From: Virgibacillus indicus
GTDB lineage: Bacteria; Bacillota; Bacilli; Bacillales; Amphibacillaceae
NCBI RefSeq assembly: GCF_002266285.1
Contig: NZ_NPMS01000002.1
Location: 1-64,000 of the forward strand
Length of the DNA: 64,000 bases
Direction: 5' to 3'
Part shown: positions 37,214 to 46,952 of the stretch, one piece after another
Position numbering within the stretch: the first letter of the stretch is position 1
How the letters are laid out: the number at the start of each line of letters is the position of its first letter
Notes under the pieces: generated by a model
Seen by the model: the letters and a program-made list of their open reading frames with translations, nothing else
Told to the model about the DNA's origin: nothing
The model's database searches: none
Program-made: the position numbers and the translations under genes

Positions 37214-38698
37214 CTATTCCAGATTAGTTAATAATTCGTCTGCAATACCGGCACCTTCATCCATCCCCTGGCAGCCGGCAAGTACAACCAAGTCACCTTT
37301 TTCTGCCTGTTCAAGTCCGTCTTGTATTGCATCAGGCAACTCATCATACAATTTCACTTCAATCCCTGCTTTTGTCATCACATCAAGAAATGATACTACC
37401 TCTTCGTCCGATACTTCATCTTTGGATGTAACATGGGATACACTTTTTGTTGCAATAATTTCCTTTAGTCCCAGTTTCGAGGCCCATTTAACAATAGTCT
37501 CAGCATTTTCTCTATTCGTTACCGGCCCTCTCTGCCCTCTGATGGCATATACCAGGTGAAGTTGCTTATAATCCATAAAATTAACTGTTTCCATTGTTAC
37601 ATCGATATTCCCGGGATTTGCAAAGTGGTCATCGATAATTTTGAATTCACTTTCAAGGATAAATTGGAACCTTCTTGGTACACCTTTAAATTCCTTTAGC
37701 GTCTGCTGAATTGCAGAAATAGAAACACCATTTAATAATCCAATAATAATGGCAACCATCGAATTATACACCGAGTGCAATCCGGGCACACCAAGCTCAA
37801 CATCAAATTGGAAAGGCTTGTACACCAAATCATCATTTACTCGAATTGTTTTCAGAATCTCGAATGTATACTTCGCTCTCCCCGTAGACAAATCCAGGTT
37901 CTTACAATGAATATAACCCTCTGCTGAATTAACACCAAAGGCTATGACATTTGCATTTGTTTTATTTATAAGTGAGGCAGAGTAATCATCATCTAGGTTT
38001 AATATAGCAAAACTGTTCTCAGAAGCATCCCGTATTAAACTCGATTTATAATGGAAGTAATTTTCGAAGGAGCCATGGGTGTCAATATGTTCTCTGCTGA
38101 TATTATTCAATGTAACAATATCATAATTAACTCCCGCAACCCGGTACAGTTCAAGTGCAGATGAAGATACTTCCATGGTCACGTGCGAAACATCATTATG
38201 TACCATTTCATTTAAAAAATATTGCAAATCCAGTGATTCAGGTGTTGTAAGTTCTGATGGAATTGTTTCATTTCCATTCTTAATTGATACCGTTCCTATT
38301 AAACCGGTAGTTAGTCCTGCTTTCTCTAATATAGCATTAGCCATATAGGAGGTAGTTGTTTTTCCATTTGTTGCAGTTATTCCTGTCATTTTTAATTTAT
38401 TCGACGGGTAGTCATAATAGATATTTCCAAGGCGTGCAAGCGCCGCACGGCTGTTCTTCACCTGAAATTGAGGGATATCAATATTTTCTTGTATTTCTTC
38501 TACCACAGCTGCGGATACTCCACGATTAACTGCATCTTTAATATATTTATGCCCATCTGTTTTATACCCTTTAATACATACAAATAAATGACCAGGTTCT
38601 GCTTTTTGGGAATGATAGGAGACTCCCTGTATTTCCAAATCTTCGTATTCTACTTTGTTTTCTATATGCAATGAAGTTAATAATTGGCTCAGCTTCAT
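37214..38698 (-). CDS. Divergent MurE-like Mur ligase
   Basis: 494 residues with the three Mur-ligase domains. N-terminal YHSQKAEPGHLFVCIKGYKTDG, ATP-binding GITATNGKTTTSY (about 107-119), TMEVSSSAL, NISREHIDTHG with the carbamylated-Lys region NYFHYKSSL, and the C-terminal domain. The DNPR motif that selects meso-diaminopimelate in canonical MurE is absent; that region reads IIATKSVSHVTSKDEVSDEE, and the usual DYAHTPD is replaced by DDHFANPGNID. This is therefore a paralogue that adds a different residue (for example L-Orn or L-Lys) or acts on another substrate. AGGGAGG precedes the ATG. Confidence 0.78.
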   Translation of the reverse strand: MKLSQLLTSLHIENKVEYEDLEIQGVSYHSQKAEPGHLFVCIKGYKTDGHKYIKDAVNRGVSAAVVEEIQENIDIPQFQVKNSRAALARLGNIYYDYPSNKLKMTGITATNGKTTTSYMANAILEKAGLTTGLIGTVSIKNGNETIPSELTTPESLDLQYFLNEMVHNDVSHVTMEVSSSALELYRVAGVNYDIVTLNNISREHIDTHGSFENYFHYKSSLIRDASENSFAILNLDDDYSASLINKTNANVIAFGVNSAEGYIHCKNLDLSTGRAKYTFEILKTIRVNDDLVYKPFQFDVELGVPGLHSVYNSMVAIIIGLLNGVSISAIQQTLKEFKGVPRRFQFILESEFKIIDDHFANPGNIDVTMETVNFMDYKQLHLVYAIRGQRGPVTNRENAETIVKWASKLGLKEIIATKSVSHVTSKDEVSDEEVVSFLDVMTKAGIEVKLYDELPDAIQDGLEQAEKGDLVVLAGCQGMDEGAGIADELLTNLE

Positions 38699-39334
38699 TT
38701 ATATCATTACCTCCCTATGTTATCCCGCTAAATTATATAAATAGTTGATTTTCGTTTTTCTGCTGATTAAAACAAGTATAGATGGTTTTTTACTATTCAT
38801 GATTTTTAAAATCGATTGAACCATTGTAAACTCAATAATTATACCATAATTAGTTTCCTTAAACTAGGCAACTGTATTATGGTATGCATCAACCCGTATC
38901 CACTCTTAAGACAGCTCCACAGTACTCTAGTATCCACCCGCTATCTTCAGTCCTTCAAAGAGATTCCACTCGATATTTCTTGTTAGCTCTCATTAAATCC
39001 ACTTGTATATTAACTAGTTTCATCATACCCTATAAATTTCGTTTTTCTTTTGTTAATTATGTACTGTTCTATAGTAGTCACTCTACTTGAAAAATTCTAA
39101 AGACAGCGAGTAATTATTTATGGTTTAATACTTCCCCTACAAAGAACAGATTCTTTCCCTCCTTGAATTCAATCTCACTATTTTGCTCAATGAAACTGAT
39201 ATATAATTTAATTGTTTTGTATGCGATTACATGGTATTATTTAATTATCAGAATATAATATAAATTCCGTGATAAACATACAATTATATAATACCGCAAC
39301 CAGAAAGATTAAGAGAAAAACTGGAGGGTGAATA
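38699..39334. other. 636-base gap between the MurE-like gene and fdhF; promoter region with a cruciform
   Basis: No convincing gene. It holds the divergent promoters of the MurE-like gene and the oxidoreductase and the hairpin at 38841-38885. The 68-residue open frame at 38884-39090 has no ribosome site and atypical composition. The rest is AT-rich. Confidence 0.6.
38841..38885. repeat. Two-arm cruciform
   Basis: ATACCATAAT (38841-38850) pairs with ATTATGGTAT (38876-38885). Inside it TAGTTT (38851-38856) pairs with AAACTA (38861-38866), leaving GGCAACTGT unpaired. Confidence 0.7.
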
Positions 39335-41686
39335 GTGGGAAATACAAAACATGATGGTCCAATTAAATTGGCAAAGAAGCCAGATCCAGATTTATGGGTC
39401 AGTAAAGTTCCATTTGGATTAGGAAAAATAAAGCCACATCATATTCGTGATACGATGAAAGTTGCATGGGAAAATAAAGACAACCTTCCTTATGCAACCC
39501 GCATCCTGACACAAGGTGTCTGTGACGGCTGTGCACTTGGAGTGTCCGGGCTTAAAGACCAAACACTCACAGGTCCACATTTATGCACTACTCGTTTGAA
39601 TGTCCTTCGTTTAAATACAATGCCAGCGATAAAGGAGGAATTGCTGCACGCTGACATTGATGATTTACGCAAGATGAGCAGTACAGAATTAAGGAAATTA
39701 GGAAGAATTCCATATCCAATTATTCGAAAGCCTGGCGATAGAAAATTCAGCCGTATTTCATGGGATGATGCATTGGATAAAATAGCTGATAAAATCAAAT
39801 CACTTGACCCTAAGCAATACGCTTTTTATTCCACATCGCGAGGAATCACAAATGAAGCCTACTATACTGTTGGAAAAGTAGCCCGTTTTCTTGGAACCAA
39901 CAATATTGATAATGCCTCACGAATTTGCCATTCACCATCTAAAACTGCATTAAACCGCTCTGTAGGAATTGGAGCCTCCAGCTGTAATTACAAGGATTGG
40001 ATTGGCACGGACGTCCTTGTATTCTGGGGATCTGTGGCAGCAAATAACCAGCCAGTTTCCACAAAATATATGTATGCAGCTAAACGCAAAGGCACAAAAA
40101 TAATAATCATTAATCCATATCACGAGCCAGCCATGGACAACTATTGGATTCCTTCTATAGCAGAGTCTGCATTATTTGGCACAAAAATAGCAGATGATGT
40201 ATACCAGGTTAATATCGGCGGAGACATCGCCTTCATGCATGGAATAATGAAACATTGGTTTGAAATGGAAGAGATTGAACATGGGTCTGCAATTGACCAT
40301 AAATTTGTCGCAGAGCATGTGAATGGATTGGAAGAATTAAAAGAAAAGGCCACGTCCTATGAGTGGGAACAGCTTGTGAAGTCTTCTGGTATTTCAAAAG
40401 AGCAGATGATCCAATTAGCTGAACTGCTTGCTAAATCGAAGTCAGCTGTATTTGTTTGGTCAATGGGGCTGACACAGCATCGGTTTGGAACAGATAATAT
40501 ATCACAAGTTGCCAACCTTGCTTTATTGCGTGGTTTTATTGGACGTGAGAATTGTGGACTCATGCCTATTCGCGGCCATTCAGGAGTGCAGGGTTCTGGT
40601 GAAATGGGGGCAGATCCATTCGTTTTGCCTGGCGGTGGAATGGACGATTCCAATAGATATCGCGTAGAAAAAATATGGGGTTTTGACATCCCTGAGTGGC
40701 AAGGTGATATTGTCGGGGTTTCGCTGGAAAATGCGTTACTCCCCGAGGACCATGAACGAAAACTGAATCTTTATTATATGTCTGGAGGCAATTTTTTAGA
40801 AACAATGCCTGACCCAGAATTTGTTAAGGACGCTCTTGAAAATGTTGATATACGCGTTCACCAGGATATAATCTTTAATACTTCAACCTTTTTGGATGCC
40901 AGAGATGCAGTAATTGTACTGCCGGCAATGACAAGATATGAACAGCCTGGCGGAGGTACATCAACATCTACAGAGAGAATGGTTTACTTTTCACCCGAAA
41001 TTAAAGGACCTCGTATTGAGGAGGCAAGAGCCGAGTGGGAGATATATGTCGATCTTGCAAAACGCGTAAAACCAGAGGAACAACATCTAATTGATTTTAA
41101 AGACCCATATGAAATACGCAATGAAATTGCAAAGACCGCGCCTAACTATGATGGAATCCAGCATCTTAAAAACAAAGGAGATTTATTTCAATGGGGCGGT
41201 GCCTGGTTATGTGAAGGCGGGTTATGTCCGACACCAGACGGAAAAGGAAACCTTATCTCGGTTGAATTACCTGAGCTTAGAAAGCCTGAAGGGCATTTTT
41301 ATGTCACAACACGTCGCGGCAAGCAATTTAATTCTATGATTTACGGTGAAAAGGATCCATTTAATGATGCGGACCGCTATGATGTTCTCATGAATCCTGC
41401 CGATGGGGAAAAGCATGATATTTCTGAAGGTGATGCGATTGTTGTGTTCAACCAGCACGGCACTTTCAATGGCCGGGCTAAGTTTGTTCCCTTAAAAGAA
41501 GGGAACATAGAAGTACATTGGCCCGAAGGAAACTCATTAATACCTAAAGGTGTTTATGAAAAATATGCTGGAATTCCTGAATATAATACTGCAGTAATTG
41601 TGGAAAAAGCTGAAACATACTATGCACATAAAGATACAAAATATGTAGAAAAGCGTGTCGAAGAGCTTGAAATGGAAGTTAATTAG
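39335..41686 (+). CDS. FdhF/YdeP-type molybdopterin oxidoreductase
   Basis: 783-residue molybdenum enzyme of the formate-dehydrogenase-like (YdeP/CbbBc) branch. GVCDGCALGVSGL and HLCTTRLNVLRLN near residues 60-90 carry the cysteines of this family's Fe-S site. SWDDALDKIADKI, STSRGITNEAYYTVGK, NASRICHSPSKTALN and GHSGVQGSGEMG contact the bis-guanine-dinucleotide cofactor. The C-terminal molydopterin-binding domain contains TTRRGKQFNSMIYGEKDPF. No signal sequence, so it is cytoplasmic. The true substrate (formate or another) is not fixed. fdhD follows after 12 bases. Confidence 0.85.
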   Translation: MGNTKHDGPIKLAKKPDPDLWVSKVPFGLGKIKPHHIRDTMKVAWENKDNLPYATRILTQGVCDGCALGVSGLKDQTLTGPHLCTTRLNVLRLNTMPAIKEELLHADIDDLRKMSSTELRKLGRIPYPIIRKPGDRKFSRISWDDALDKIADKIKSLDPKQYAFYSTSRGITNEAYYTVGKVARFLGTNNIDNASRICHSPSKTALNRSVGIGASSCNYKDWIGTDVLVFWGSVAANNQPVSTKYMYAAKRKGTKIIIINPYHEPAMDNYWIPSIAESALFGTKIADDVYQVNIGGDIAFMHGIMKHWFEMEEIEHGSAIDHKFVAEHVNGLEELKEKATSYEWEQLVKSSGISKEQMIQLAELLAKSKSAVFVWSMGLTQHRFGTDNISQVANLALLRGFIGRENCGLMPIRGHSGVQGSGEMGADPFVLPGGGMDDSNRYRVEKIWGFDIPEWQGDIVGVSLENALLPEDHERKLNLYYMSGGNFLETMPDPEFVKDALENVDIRVHQDIIFNTSTFLDARDAVIVLPAMTRYEQPGGGTSTSTERMVYFSPEIKGPRIEEARAEWEIYVDLAKRVKPEEQHLIDFKDPYEIRNEIAKTAPNYDGIQHLKNKGDLFQWGGAWLCEGGLCPTPDGKGNLISVELPELRKPEGHFYVTTRRGKQFNSMIYGEKDPFNDADRYDVLMNPADGEKHDISEGDAIVVFNQHGTFNGRAKFVPLKEGNIEVHWPEGNSLIPKGVYEKYAGIPEYNTAVIVEKAETYYAHKDTKYVEKRVEELEMEVN

Positions 41687-41698
41687 AAGGTGATTAAG

Positions 41699-42499
41699 GT
41701 GTATGATGCAAAGCGAAATGACTGGGAAGTTATTCGATTTAAAGGTAATTCGCTATCTATAGAAAACGAAGAAATTGCCACCGAATTTCCACTTACAATT
41801 ATTTTAAATGGTGAAGAGTTTGCAACAATGGTCTGTTCACCTTCCAACTTACATGAGCTTTTAGTCGGTTTCCTGGCTTCAGAAGGTATTATTCGTTTTT
41901 ATGATGAAATAAACCGAATAACGATCGATGAAGAGCGCGGTTTTGCATATATTGAGATTCCTAAGTCCCTTGAAACAATTGAATACGATCATTCGAAGCG
42001 ATTTATTGGATCATGCTGTGGTAAAAGCAGACAGTTTTATTTTAAAAGTGATGTTAAAACAGCTAAGACAATTGTAAGCCGCCTCTCCATTTCCGTGGAC
42101 CAATGCTATGCTTTAATGGAGCAGCTGCAGGATCGATCTAAGCAGTTTTTGCGGACAGGAGGGGTTCATAATGCCGCCCTGTGTACACCAGATGAGGTTT
42201 TAATGCTTCGGACAGATATCGGAAGACATAATGCATTAGATAAGCTTTACGGGAGAATTATTGAAGACAGAATCCCCCTATCGGATAAACTTATTGTGTT
42301 CAGTGGACGTATTTCTTCAGAGGTCTTGCTGAAAATATCAAAAATAGGTGTTGGTATACTAATTTCCAAATCAGCCCCTACTGATCTTGCTCTTAGATTA
42401 GCTGAAGATTTGCAAATAACTGCTGTCGGCTTTGCAAGAGGTAATAAATTGAATGTTTATACACATCCAAGCCGGATTGTTGAGGCTAACAGAAAATAA
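41699..42499 (+). CDS. fdhD: FdhD, sulfurtransferase for formate dehydrogenase cofactor
   Basis: 266 residues. It transfers sulfur from a cysteine desulfurase to the molybdenum cofactor. The redox-active cysteine pair is in RFIGSCCGKSRQF (about 99-111), and GGVHNAALC and RTDIGRHNALDKLYG are the conserved cofactor-binding blocks. A GTG at 41699 is preferred over the one at 41690 because AGAAGG is then about nine bases upstream. It belongs to the same operon as the oxidoreductase it serves. Confidence 0.92.
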   Translation: MYDAKRNDWEVIRFKGNSLSIENEEIATEFPLTIILNGEEFATMVCSPSNLHELLVGFLASEGIIRFYDEINRITIDEERGFAYIEIPKSLETIEYDHSKRFIGSCCGKSRQFYFKSDVKTAKTIVSRLSISVDQCYALMEQLQDRSKQFLRTGGVHNAALCTPDEVLMLRTDIGRHNALDKLYGRIIEDRIPLSDKLIVFSGRISSEVLLKISKIGVGILISKSAPTDLALRLAEDLQITAVGFARGNKLNVYTHPSRIVEANRK

Positions 42500-42549
42500 A
42501 TGTTGGTTTTTTAGCAGTTATAAATATCTCATTATTAAATAACAAAAAG

Positions 42550-42589
42550 CCGATCCAAGTAGCTTATCACAACTTGGATCGGTTTTTTT
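42550..42589. terminator. Bidirectional terminator
   Basis: CCGATCCAAGT (42550-42560) pairs with ACTTGGATCGG (42572-42582), followed by TTTTTTT. It serves fdhD and the convergent ParR-like gene. Confidence 0.9.
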
Positions 42590-43115
42590 ACTTATTCATA
42601 CTGGAGAAAAAGTCTTCTAATGGATCTTCATCTTCTTCCTGCTCTTCTTCTTTATTGAATTCTATATCCAGTCCATCAAGGTTCAGGTCACTTAAATCTT
42701 CATCATTCGGCTCAGATACCTCTTCCTGGTCCTTAGTTACTGCTGCTTCCTGCAGATATAATGCTTCGTCAATATTGCTTGAATTGCTGTTAAGTGATGC
42801 AAGCAATGCAGTCGCACGCATTGGGTCACTCAGTAATTGATAAAGGATTGTTCCGACTAATGCCTCGGAATGTTCATGCTTCAGCCAGCTTTTTTGTTCT
42901 TTGGTAAGATGCTTCGGCAACGGGACAGTTATGGTTTCCCGCTCTTTTTTATAGGTCTCGCCAACACCCTTCAGAACAAATTGCGCAATTTGACTTGAAA
43001 AGTTACGGCGCTCTGTTTCTTTCAGCCTTTGTAATTCTTTTAGCAGGTAATCTGGTGTATCAGAAGGGACACGAAATGTAATCGATTGGCCCCTTTCTAT
43101 GCTCTTCTTCGACAT
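42588..43115 (-). CDS. ParR-like DNA-binding partner of the actin-like segregation protein
   Basis: 175 residues. The N-terminal part (SITFRVPSDTPDYLLKELQRL and FSSQIAQFVLKGV) has the strand-helix-helix pattern of ribbon-helix-helix adaptors. A variable middle and a very acidic C-terminal tail (EFNKEEEQEEDEDPLEDFF) follow, which in ParR proteins contacts the actin filament. It lies nine bases after parM. Assignment is from size, position and pattern, not from a recognised sequence. Confidence 0.65.
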   Translation of the reverse strand: MSKKSIERGQSITFRVPSDTPDYLLKELQRLKETERRNFSSQIAQFVLKGVGETYKKERETITVPLPKHLTKEQKSWLKHEHSEALVGTILYQLLSDPMRATALLASLNSNSSNIDEALYLQEAAVTKDQEEVSEPNDEDLSDLNLDGLDIEFNKEEEQEEDEDPLEDFFSSMNK

Positions 43116-43124
43116 AATCTCACC

Positions 43125-44300
43125 CTATTTTGCTTTTGCAGTTGATTTTTCTTCCTTGACAGCATCTTTGGTGGACTTTCTTAGGAAATCAGTAATGAGC
43201 TTATAATATGCATTAGCCATCATCCAGATACTTTCCTGTTCGTCTTCAAAGAATTCTATATTATATCCATCCAGCTTATTGTTTAACGCTTTTATATAAT
43301 CTTTTAAAACCGCGGAACCACCGCCTACAAAATAGCAAATTTCAGATTGGGAGTTTTTCGCCCACACATTACGGAGGAAACGATATTCCTTTTTAGCAAG
43401 CTCCAGTAAAATATGGTCTGTAATATCATGAACATTGGTTCTGCTTCCTTTAACCATAATGTGGTGCCTGTTATTTTTCCTTGTAATGATATCAACTACA
43501 TCACGTCGACTATCAAGTTCTATGCCATGTTTTGAGCGGATTTCCTCACGAATGTCTTCCAATGATTCTGAAACACCTAAGTTGAAGCCCTGTGCCTTGT
43601 CATCATCTACATTGCGATTGCGAATAACCGCGATATCTGTAGATAATCCGCCAATATCCTGTATTAGAATTTGTTTATCGATTAATTCTTTATTGATTAC
43701 TTTTAAATCATTGTCCATTATAAGGTTTACATATGCAGCAAAGCCCTCTGGATAAACCTTCACTTCATCAAACTTAATATTTACTTTTTTCCCTTGGTGC
43801 TTTGGTGTTACCAGAAATTCAACCTGATGAACGGAACCAAGCAGCTGTGATCTGTAGCCAACATCTTTTCCTTCTTTAACTTCCCTTAAAGGAAGGCCAG
43901 TTCCCAGGGTATAACTCGCATCAATAACATCGTCCTTTGATTTTTTGAAAGCTTCACTGCTTACGGCATCCAATGCCAGGGAAGCGAATAGCATAATTAA
44001 CGTCTGATCCTCTTCCGATTTACTGCTCCCTTGGTCAAGTTCTTGAGAATTACTCGTTTTCGTTGCCAAGTTCCCTACACGGTAGACTATACCGTTTTCT
44101 TCAAGGGCTGGTGAATGAACTCGAATATGGATGTTATCCAATACATCCTTATCGTCCAACTCCTCAATTCCAATAACCGGGCGATCCTCCATATCCGGTG
44201 CAATTACATTTGGTATGTATAATTCATTTTCTATTCTTCCAAAATTAGCTTTTAATGCATCATTCCCTACATCTACTGCAGCAATTCTTGAATTAGTCAT
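43125..44300 (-). CDS. ParM/StbA-family actin-like DNA segregation ATPase
   Basis: 391 residues with the actin-fold nucleotide motifs. Phosphate-1 AAVDVGNDALKANFG (about 7-21), phosphate-2 ILIQDIGGLSTDIAVI (about 210-225) and adenosine-binding CYFVGGGSAVL (about 330-340). Such proteins polymerise to push apart DNA bound by ParR at a centromere. A Lys/Glu-rich tail ends the protein. The system is plasmid-like, but no replication gene is nearby. The promoter and repeat region lies at 44391-44517. Confidence 0.8.
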   Translation of the reverse strand: MTNSRIAAVDVGNDALKANFGRIENELYIPNVIAPDMEDRPVIGIEELDDKDVLDNIHIRVHSPALEENGIVYRVGNLATKTSNSQELDQGSSKSEEDQTLIMLFASLALDAVSSEAFKKSKDDVIDASYTLGTGLPLREVKEGKDVGYRSQLLGSVHQVEFLVTPKHQGKKVNIKFDEVKVYPEGFAAYVNLIMDNDLKVINKELIDKQILIQDIGGLSTDIAVIRNRNVDDDKAQGFNLGVSESLEDIREEIRSKHGIELDSRRDVVDIITRKNNRHHIMVKGSRTNVHDITDHILLELAKKEYRFLRNVWAKNSQSEICYFVGGGSAVLKDYIKALNNKLDGYNIEFFEDEQESIWMMANAYYKLITDFLRKSTKDAVKEEKSTAKAK

Positions 44301-44390
44301 ATTAGAAAAACTCCCTTCAATTTAAAAACTTATTAATAGTTTAATAGTTTTTACCAAAATTATCAATCAGACTTTGTTAGTATTCTTTTT

Positions 44391-44517
44391 TGTTTACTTG
44401 TATACTTTTTGCACACCGCGGTATATCAAGATGTACACGTATTTGCAAACAAGTTTACGTTTATGAAATCTTTTTGTTTTCGTTATTGTATACATGTAAA
44501 CAATAAAAGTATACATT
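44391..44517. repeat. Inverted iterons upstream of parMR (putative centromere/operator)
   Basis: TGTTTACTTGTATAC at 44391-44405 recurs inverted as GTATACATGTAAACA (44488-44502), and TGTATACTTTT (44399-44409) recurs inverted as AAAAGTATACA (44505-44515). The 18-base near-palindrome around TACATGTA lies in the second block. In ParMR systems the ParR-binding repeats sit just upstream of parM, where they act as both centromere and autorepressor site. Confidence 0.6.
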
Positions 44518-44594
44518 GAAATTAGATAAATTTACTTCACAAAAAAGGAGCAAGGAAATGAATTCCCAGCCCCTAATCTGTTTTATATTTTAAG

Positions 44595-46631
44595 TTATCT
44601 ATCCCAAAAACGATGCAATCCTATTGCTTCTGAGAATGATTCGACAAAGTTGCTTGGTATATTACCACTCAAAACTCCTGCTTTACCTTCTATATTGATA
44701 GCTTCCAGATACCTATTCCCATCACTCGAAGCTCCAATAGGTTTAAAATGCGAATATGCTTCTTTTACAAAATACGAAACCTTTTCATCAAAATCCTTAT
44801 CTGTGTTATCCCCTCCTGCTATATAGACTGCATCGAAGAGCACAGGATCACCCGTTGCAAATGTTTGATTTGCTTTAATCGTTCTGTGATTCTTTCCTTT
44901 AACATCACCAAGTTTTTTACTGACAATCTCTATATGAATTCCTTTTTCCTCCAACCCTTTTAGTGTTTTATCAACTTCATCGCTAAATCCATCATCAATC
45001 AATACAGCCAGCTTTCTGGTATCAGGTAAATTAACTGTATTCTCCTGGCTTAATGCAGGTGAACACTTTGTAATATTAGAGCCCCCGCTCTCAGGCAATG
45101 TTACACCAAGGTTAGCTGCTATTTCCTGAGCCATTTCCAGATTCACATTGGCAAACATATTGACAGCCTGCTGCTGTACAGATTGACTCTTACACATTCC
45201 AAGTTCAAAGCTGAATGCAGAAATAATATGATCTCTTTCCGCGTCACTCATACTATTCCAGAAAAGAACAGCCTGCGAGAAATGATCTTTGAAACTATCA
45301 CTTCTAGCACGAATTTTCCTTCCCTCCACTTTTTCCTGGTAATGTACGTATCCGCCTTCCTCCTCACTGGAGACAGATGGGGTATTATTTGCCAAAGAAT
45401 TATTATGATAGCTGACTTGTCCTTTATTGATTGTCTGTCTTCCATAGCCTCCCCGCTGATTATTATGAAATGGGCAAACAGAGCGATTTATTGGAAGCTC
45501 ATGAAAGTTCGGACCTCCTAATCTTATTAATTGCGTATCGGTATATGAGAATAGACGTCCCTGCAGCAATGGATCATTCGTAAAATCAATTCCAGGTACA
45601 ATGTGTCCTGGATGAAACGCAACCTGTTCATTCTCGGCAAAAACATTATCGACATTTCTGTTCAATGTCATTTTACCTATAATTCTTACAGGCACATCCT
45701 CTTCCGGCCATATTTTGGTAGGGTCCAGAATGTCAAAATTAAACATATTCTCATCAGTTTCATCAATAATCTGTACACCAAGTTCAAATTCAGGATAATC
45801 ACCATTATCAATTGATTCATATAAGTCAGCACGGTGAAAATCGGGATTCTTTCCATTAATCTTCTGAGCTTCATCCCATACTACAGAATGGACACCAAGC
45901 TTTGGTTTCCAATGAAACTTAACGAAGTACCCTTTTCCCTCTTCATTTACAAAACGGAATGTATGAACACCAAAGCCTTCCATCATTCTAAAGCTTCGTG
46001 GTATTGCCCGATCCGACATATGCCACATAATCATATGTGCTGTTTCCTGATTATTTGCAACAAAATCCCAGAATGTATCATGTGCGGAAGCAGCTTGCGG
46101 AATTTCGTTATGCTGCTCCGGCTTCACCGCATGTATTAAATCTGGAAATTTTATAGCATCCTGAATGAAAAACACAGGCATATTATTCCCTACTAAATCA
46201 TAATTCCCTTCCTCTGTATAAAATTTCGTAGCAAATCCGCGGACATCACGGGCAAGTTCCCCTGACCCTTTTGACCCTGCTACGGTGGAAAACCTTACAA
46301 ATACGGGAGTTTTAGACCCAGGTTCCTGCAAAAATTTTGCTCGTGTGTATTCCTTCATCGACTCATATAACTCAAATTCACCATGTGCAGAATATCCACG
46401 GGCATGTACAACCCGTTCAGGAATCCGCTCATGGTCAAAATGTGTAATCTTCTCACGAAAATGAAAATCTTCCATTAGAGTTGGACCACGTTCTCCCGCT
46501 TTTAAAGAAAATTCATCTTCAGATATCCGCAGCCCCTGATTCGTGGTCATCTTTTTATCTTGATCATCCACACGGAACTTCTCCAGTTGTTCATTTTTGC
46601 TGTTGCCATCAACTTTACGCTTATCGCTCAT
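44595..46631 (-). CDS. katE: Large-subunit (clade 2) haem catalase with C-terminal DJ-1/PfpI-like domain
   Basis: 678 residues. Catalytic His in [14 protein letters not shown], Asn in [14 protein letters not shown] and the haem-ligand Tyr in [14 protein letters not shown]. The C-terminal 150 residues ([24 protein letters not shown]) form the flavodoxin-like domain unique to large catalases. The length matches the B. subtilis general-stress catalase KatE. AAAGGAGG precedes the ATG and a SigB-type promoter lies 48 bases upstream. Confidence 0.93.
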   Translation of the reverse strand: MSDKRKVDGNSKNEQLEKFRVDDQDKKMTTNQGLRISEDEFSLKAGERGPTLMEDFHFREKITHFDHERIPERVVHARGYSAHGEFELYESMKEYTRAKFLQEPGSKTPVFVRFSTVAGSKGSGELARDVRGFATKFYTEEGNYDLVGNNMPVFFIQDAIKFPDLIHAVKPEQHNEIPQAASAHDTFWDFVANNQETAHMIMWHMSDRAIPRSFRMMEGFGVHTFRFVNEEGKGYFVKFHWKPKLGVHSVVWDEAQKINGKNPDFHRADLYESIDNGDYPEFELGVQIIDETDENMFNFDILDPTKIWPEEDVPVRIIGKMTLNRNVDNVFAENEQVAFHPGHIVPGIDFTNDPLLQGRLFSYTDTQLIRLGGPNFHELPINRSVCPFHNNQRGGYGRQTINKGQVSYHNNSLANNTPSVSSEEEGGYVHYQEKVEGRKIRARSDSFKDHFSQAVLFWNSMSDAERDHIISAFSFELGMCKSQSVQQQAVNMFANVNLEMAQEIAANLGVTLPESGGSNITKCSPALSQENTVNLPDTRKLAVLIDDGFSDEVDKTLKGLEEKGIHIEIVSKKLGDVKGKNHRTIKANQTFATGDPVLFDAVYIAGGDNTDKDFDEKVSYFVKEAYSHFKPIGASSDGNRYLEAINIEGKAGVLSGNIPSNFVESFSEAIGLHRFWDR

Positions 46632-46678
46632 GTCTGCTATTCCTCCTTTGTGATCTTGGATAATGTACTCTAAAACTA

Positions 46679-46704
46679 CTTCCCGTGATAGAATAGGAAT
46701 AAAC
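46679..46704 (-). promoter_or_regulatory. SigB-type promoter of katE
   Basis: On the minus strand GTTTAT (complement of 46699-46704), 14 bases, GGGAAG (complement of 46679-46684), close to the SigB consensus GTTTAA-N12-15-GGGTAT. Confidence 0.65.
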
Positions 46705-46952
46705 AGCGGTAATTATATGAAATCCACAGGTTTAAGAAAAAGAGAATCATCATTAGCCGAAATTTTACTGCCAGCTGCATGCGAGTTAATGGGGTAACTT
46801 TCTGAGAAATAATGTTAATTCTTATACAAAACTTTAAAATTAAGAATAATAAATTCATAAAATCATATCTTTGCACTTATTTTTTTGAATTTTATGGTAT
46901 TATTGATTTTATATAGTAAATTTTACCTAGTAATTTCCGGGAAGGAGGATAA

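Noticed and set aside
38884-39090. 68-residue open frame in the intergenic gap
   Set aside because: No ribosome binding site, composition unlike the neighbours, and overlap with the cruciform.
42588-44517. The whole window being a plasmid because of parMR
   Set aside because: Housekeeping genes such as nrdEF, rlmN, gdhA and gltC surround it and no replication gene is seen.
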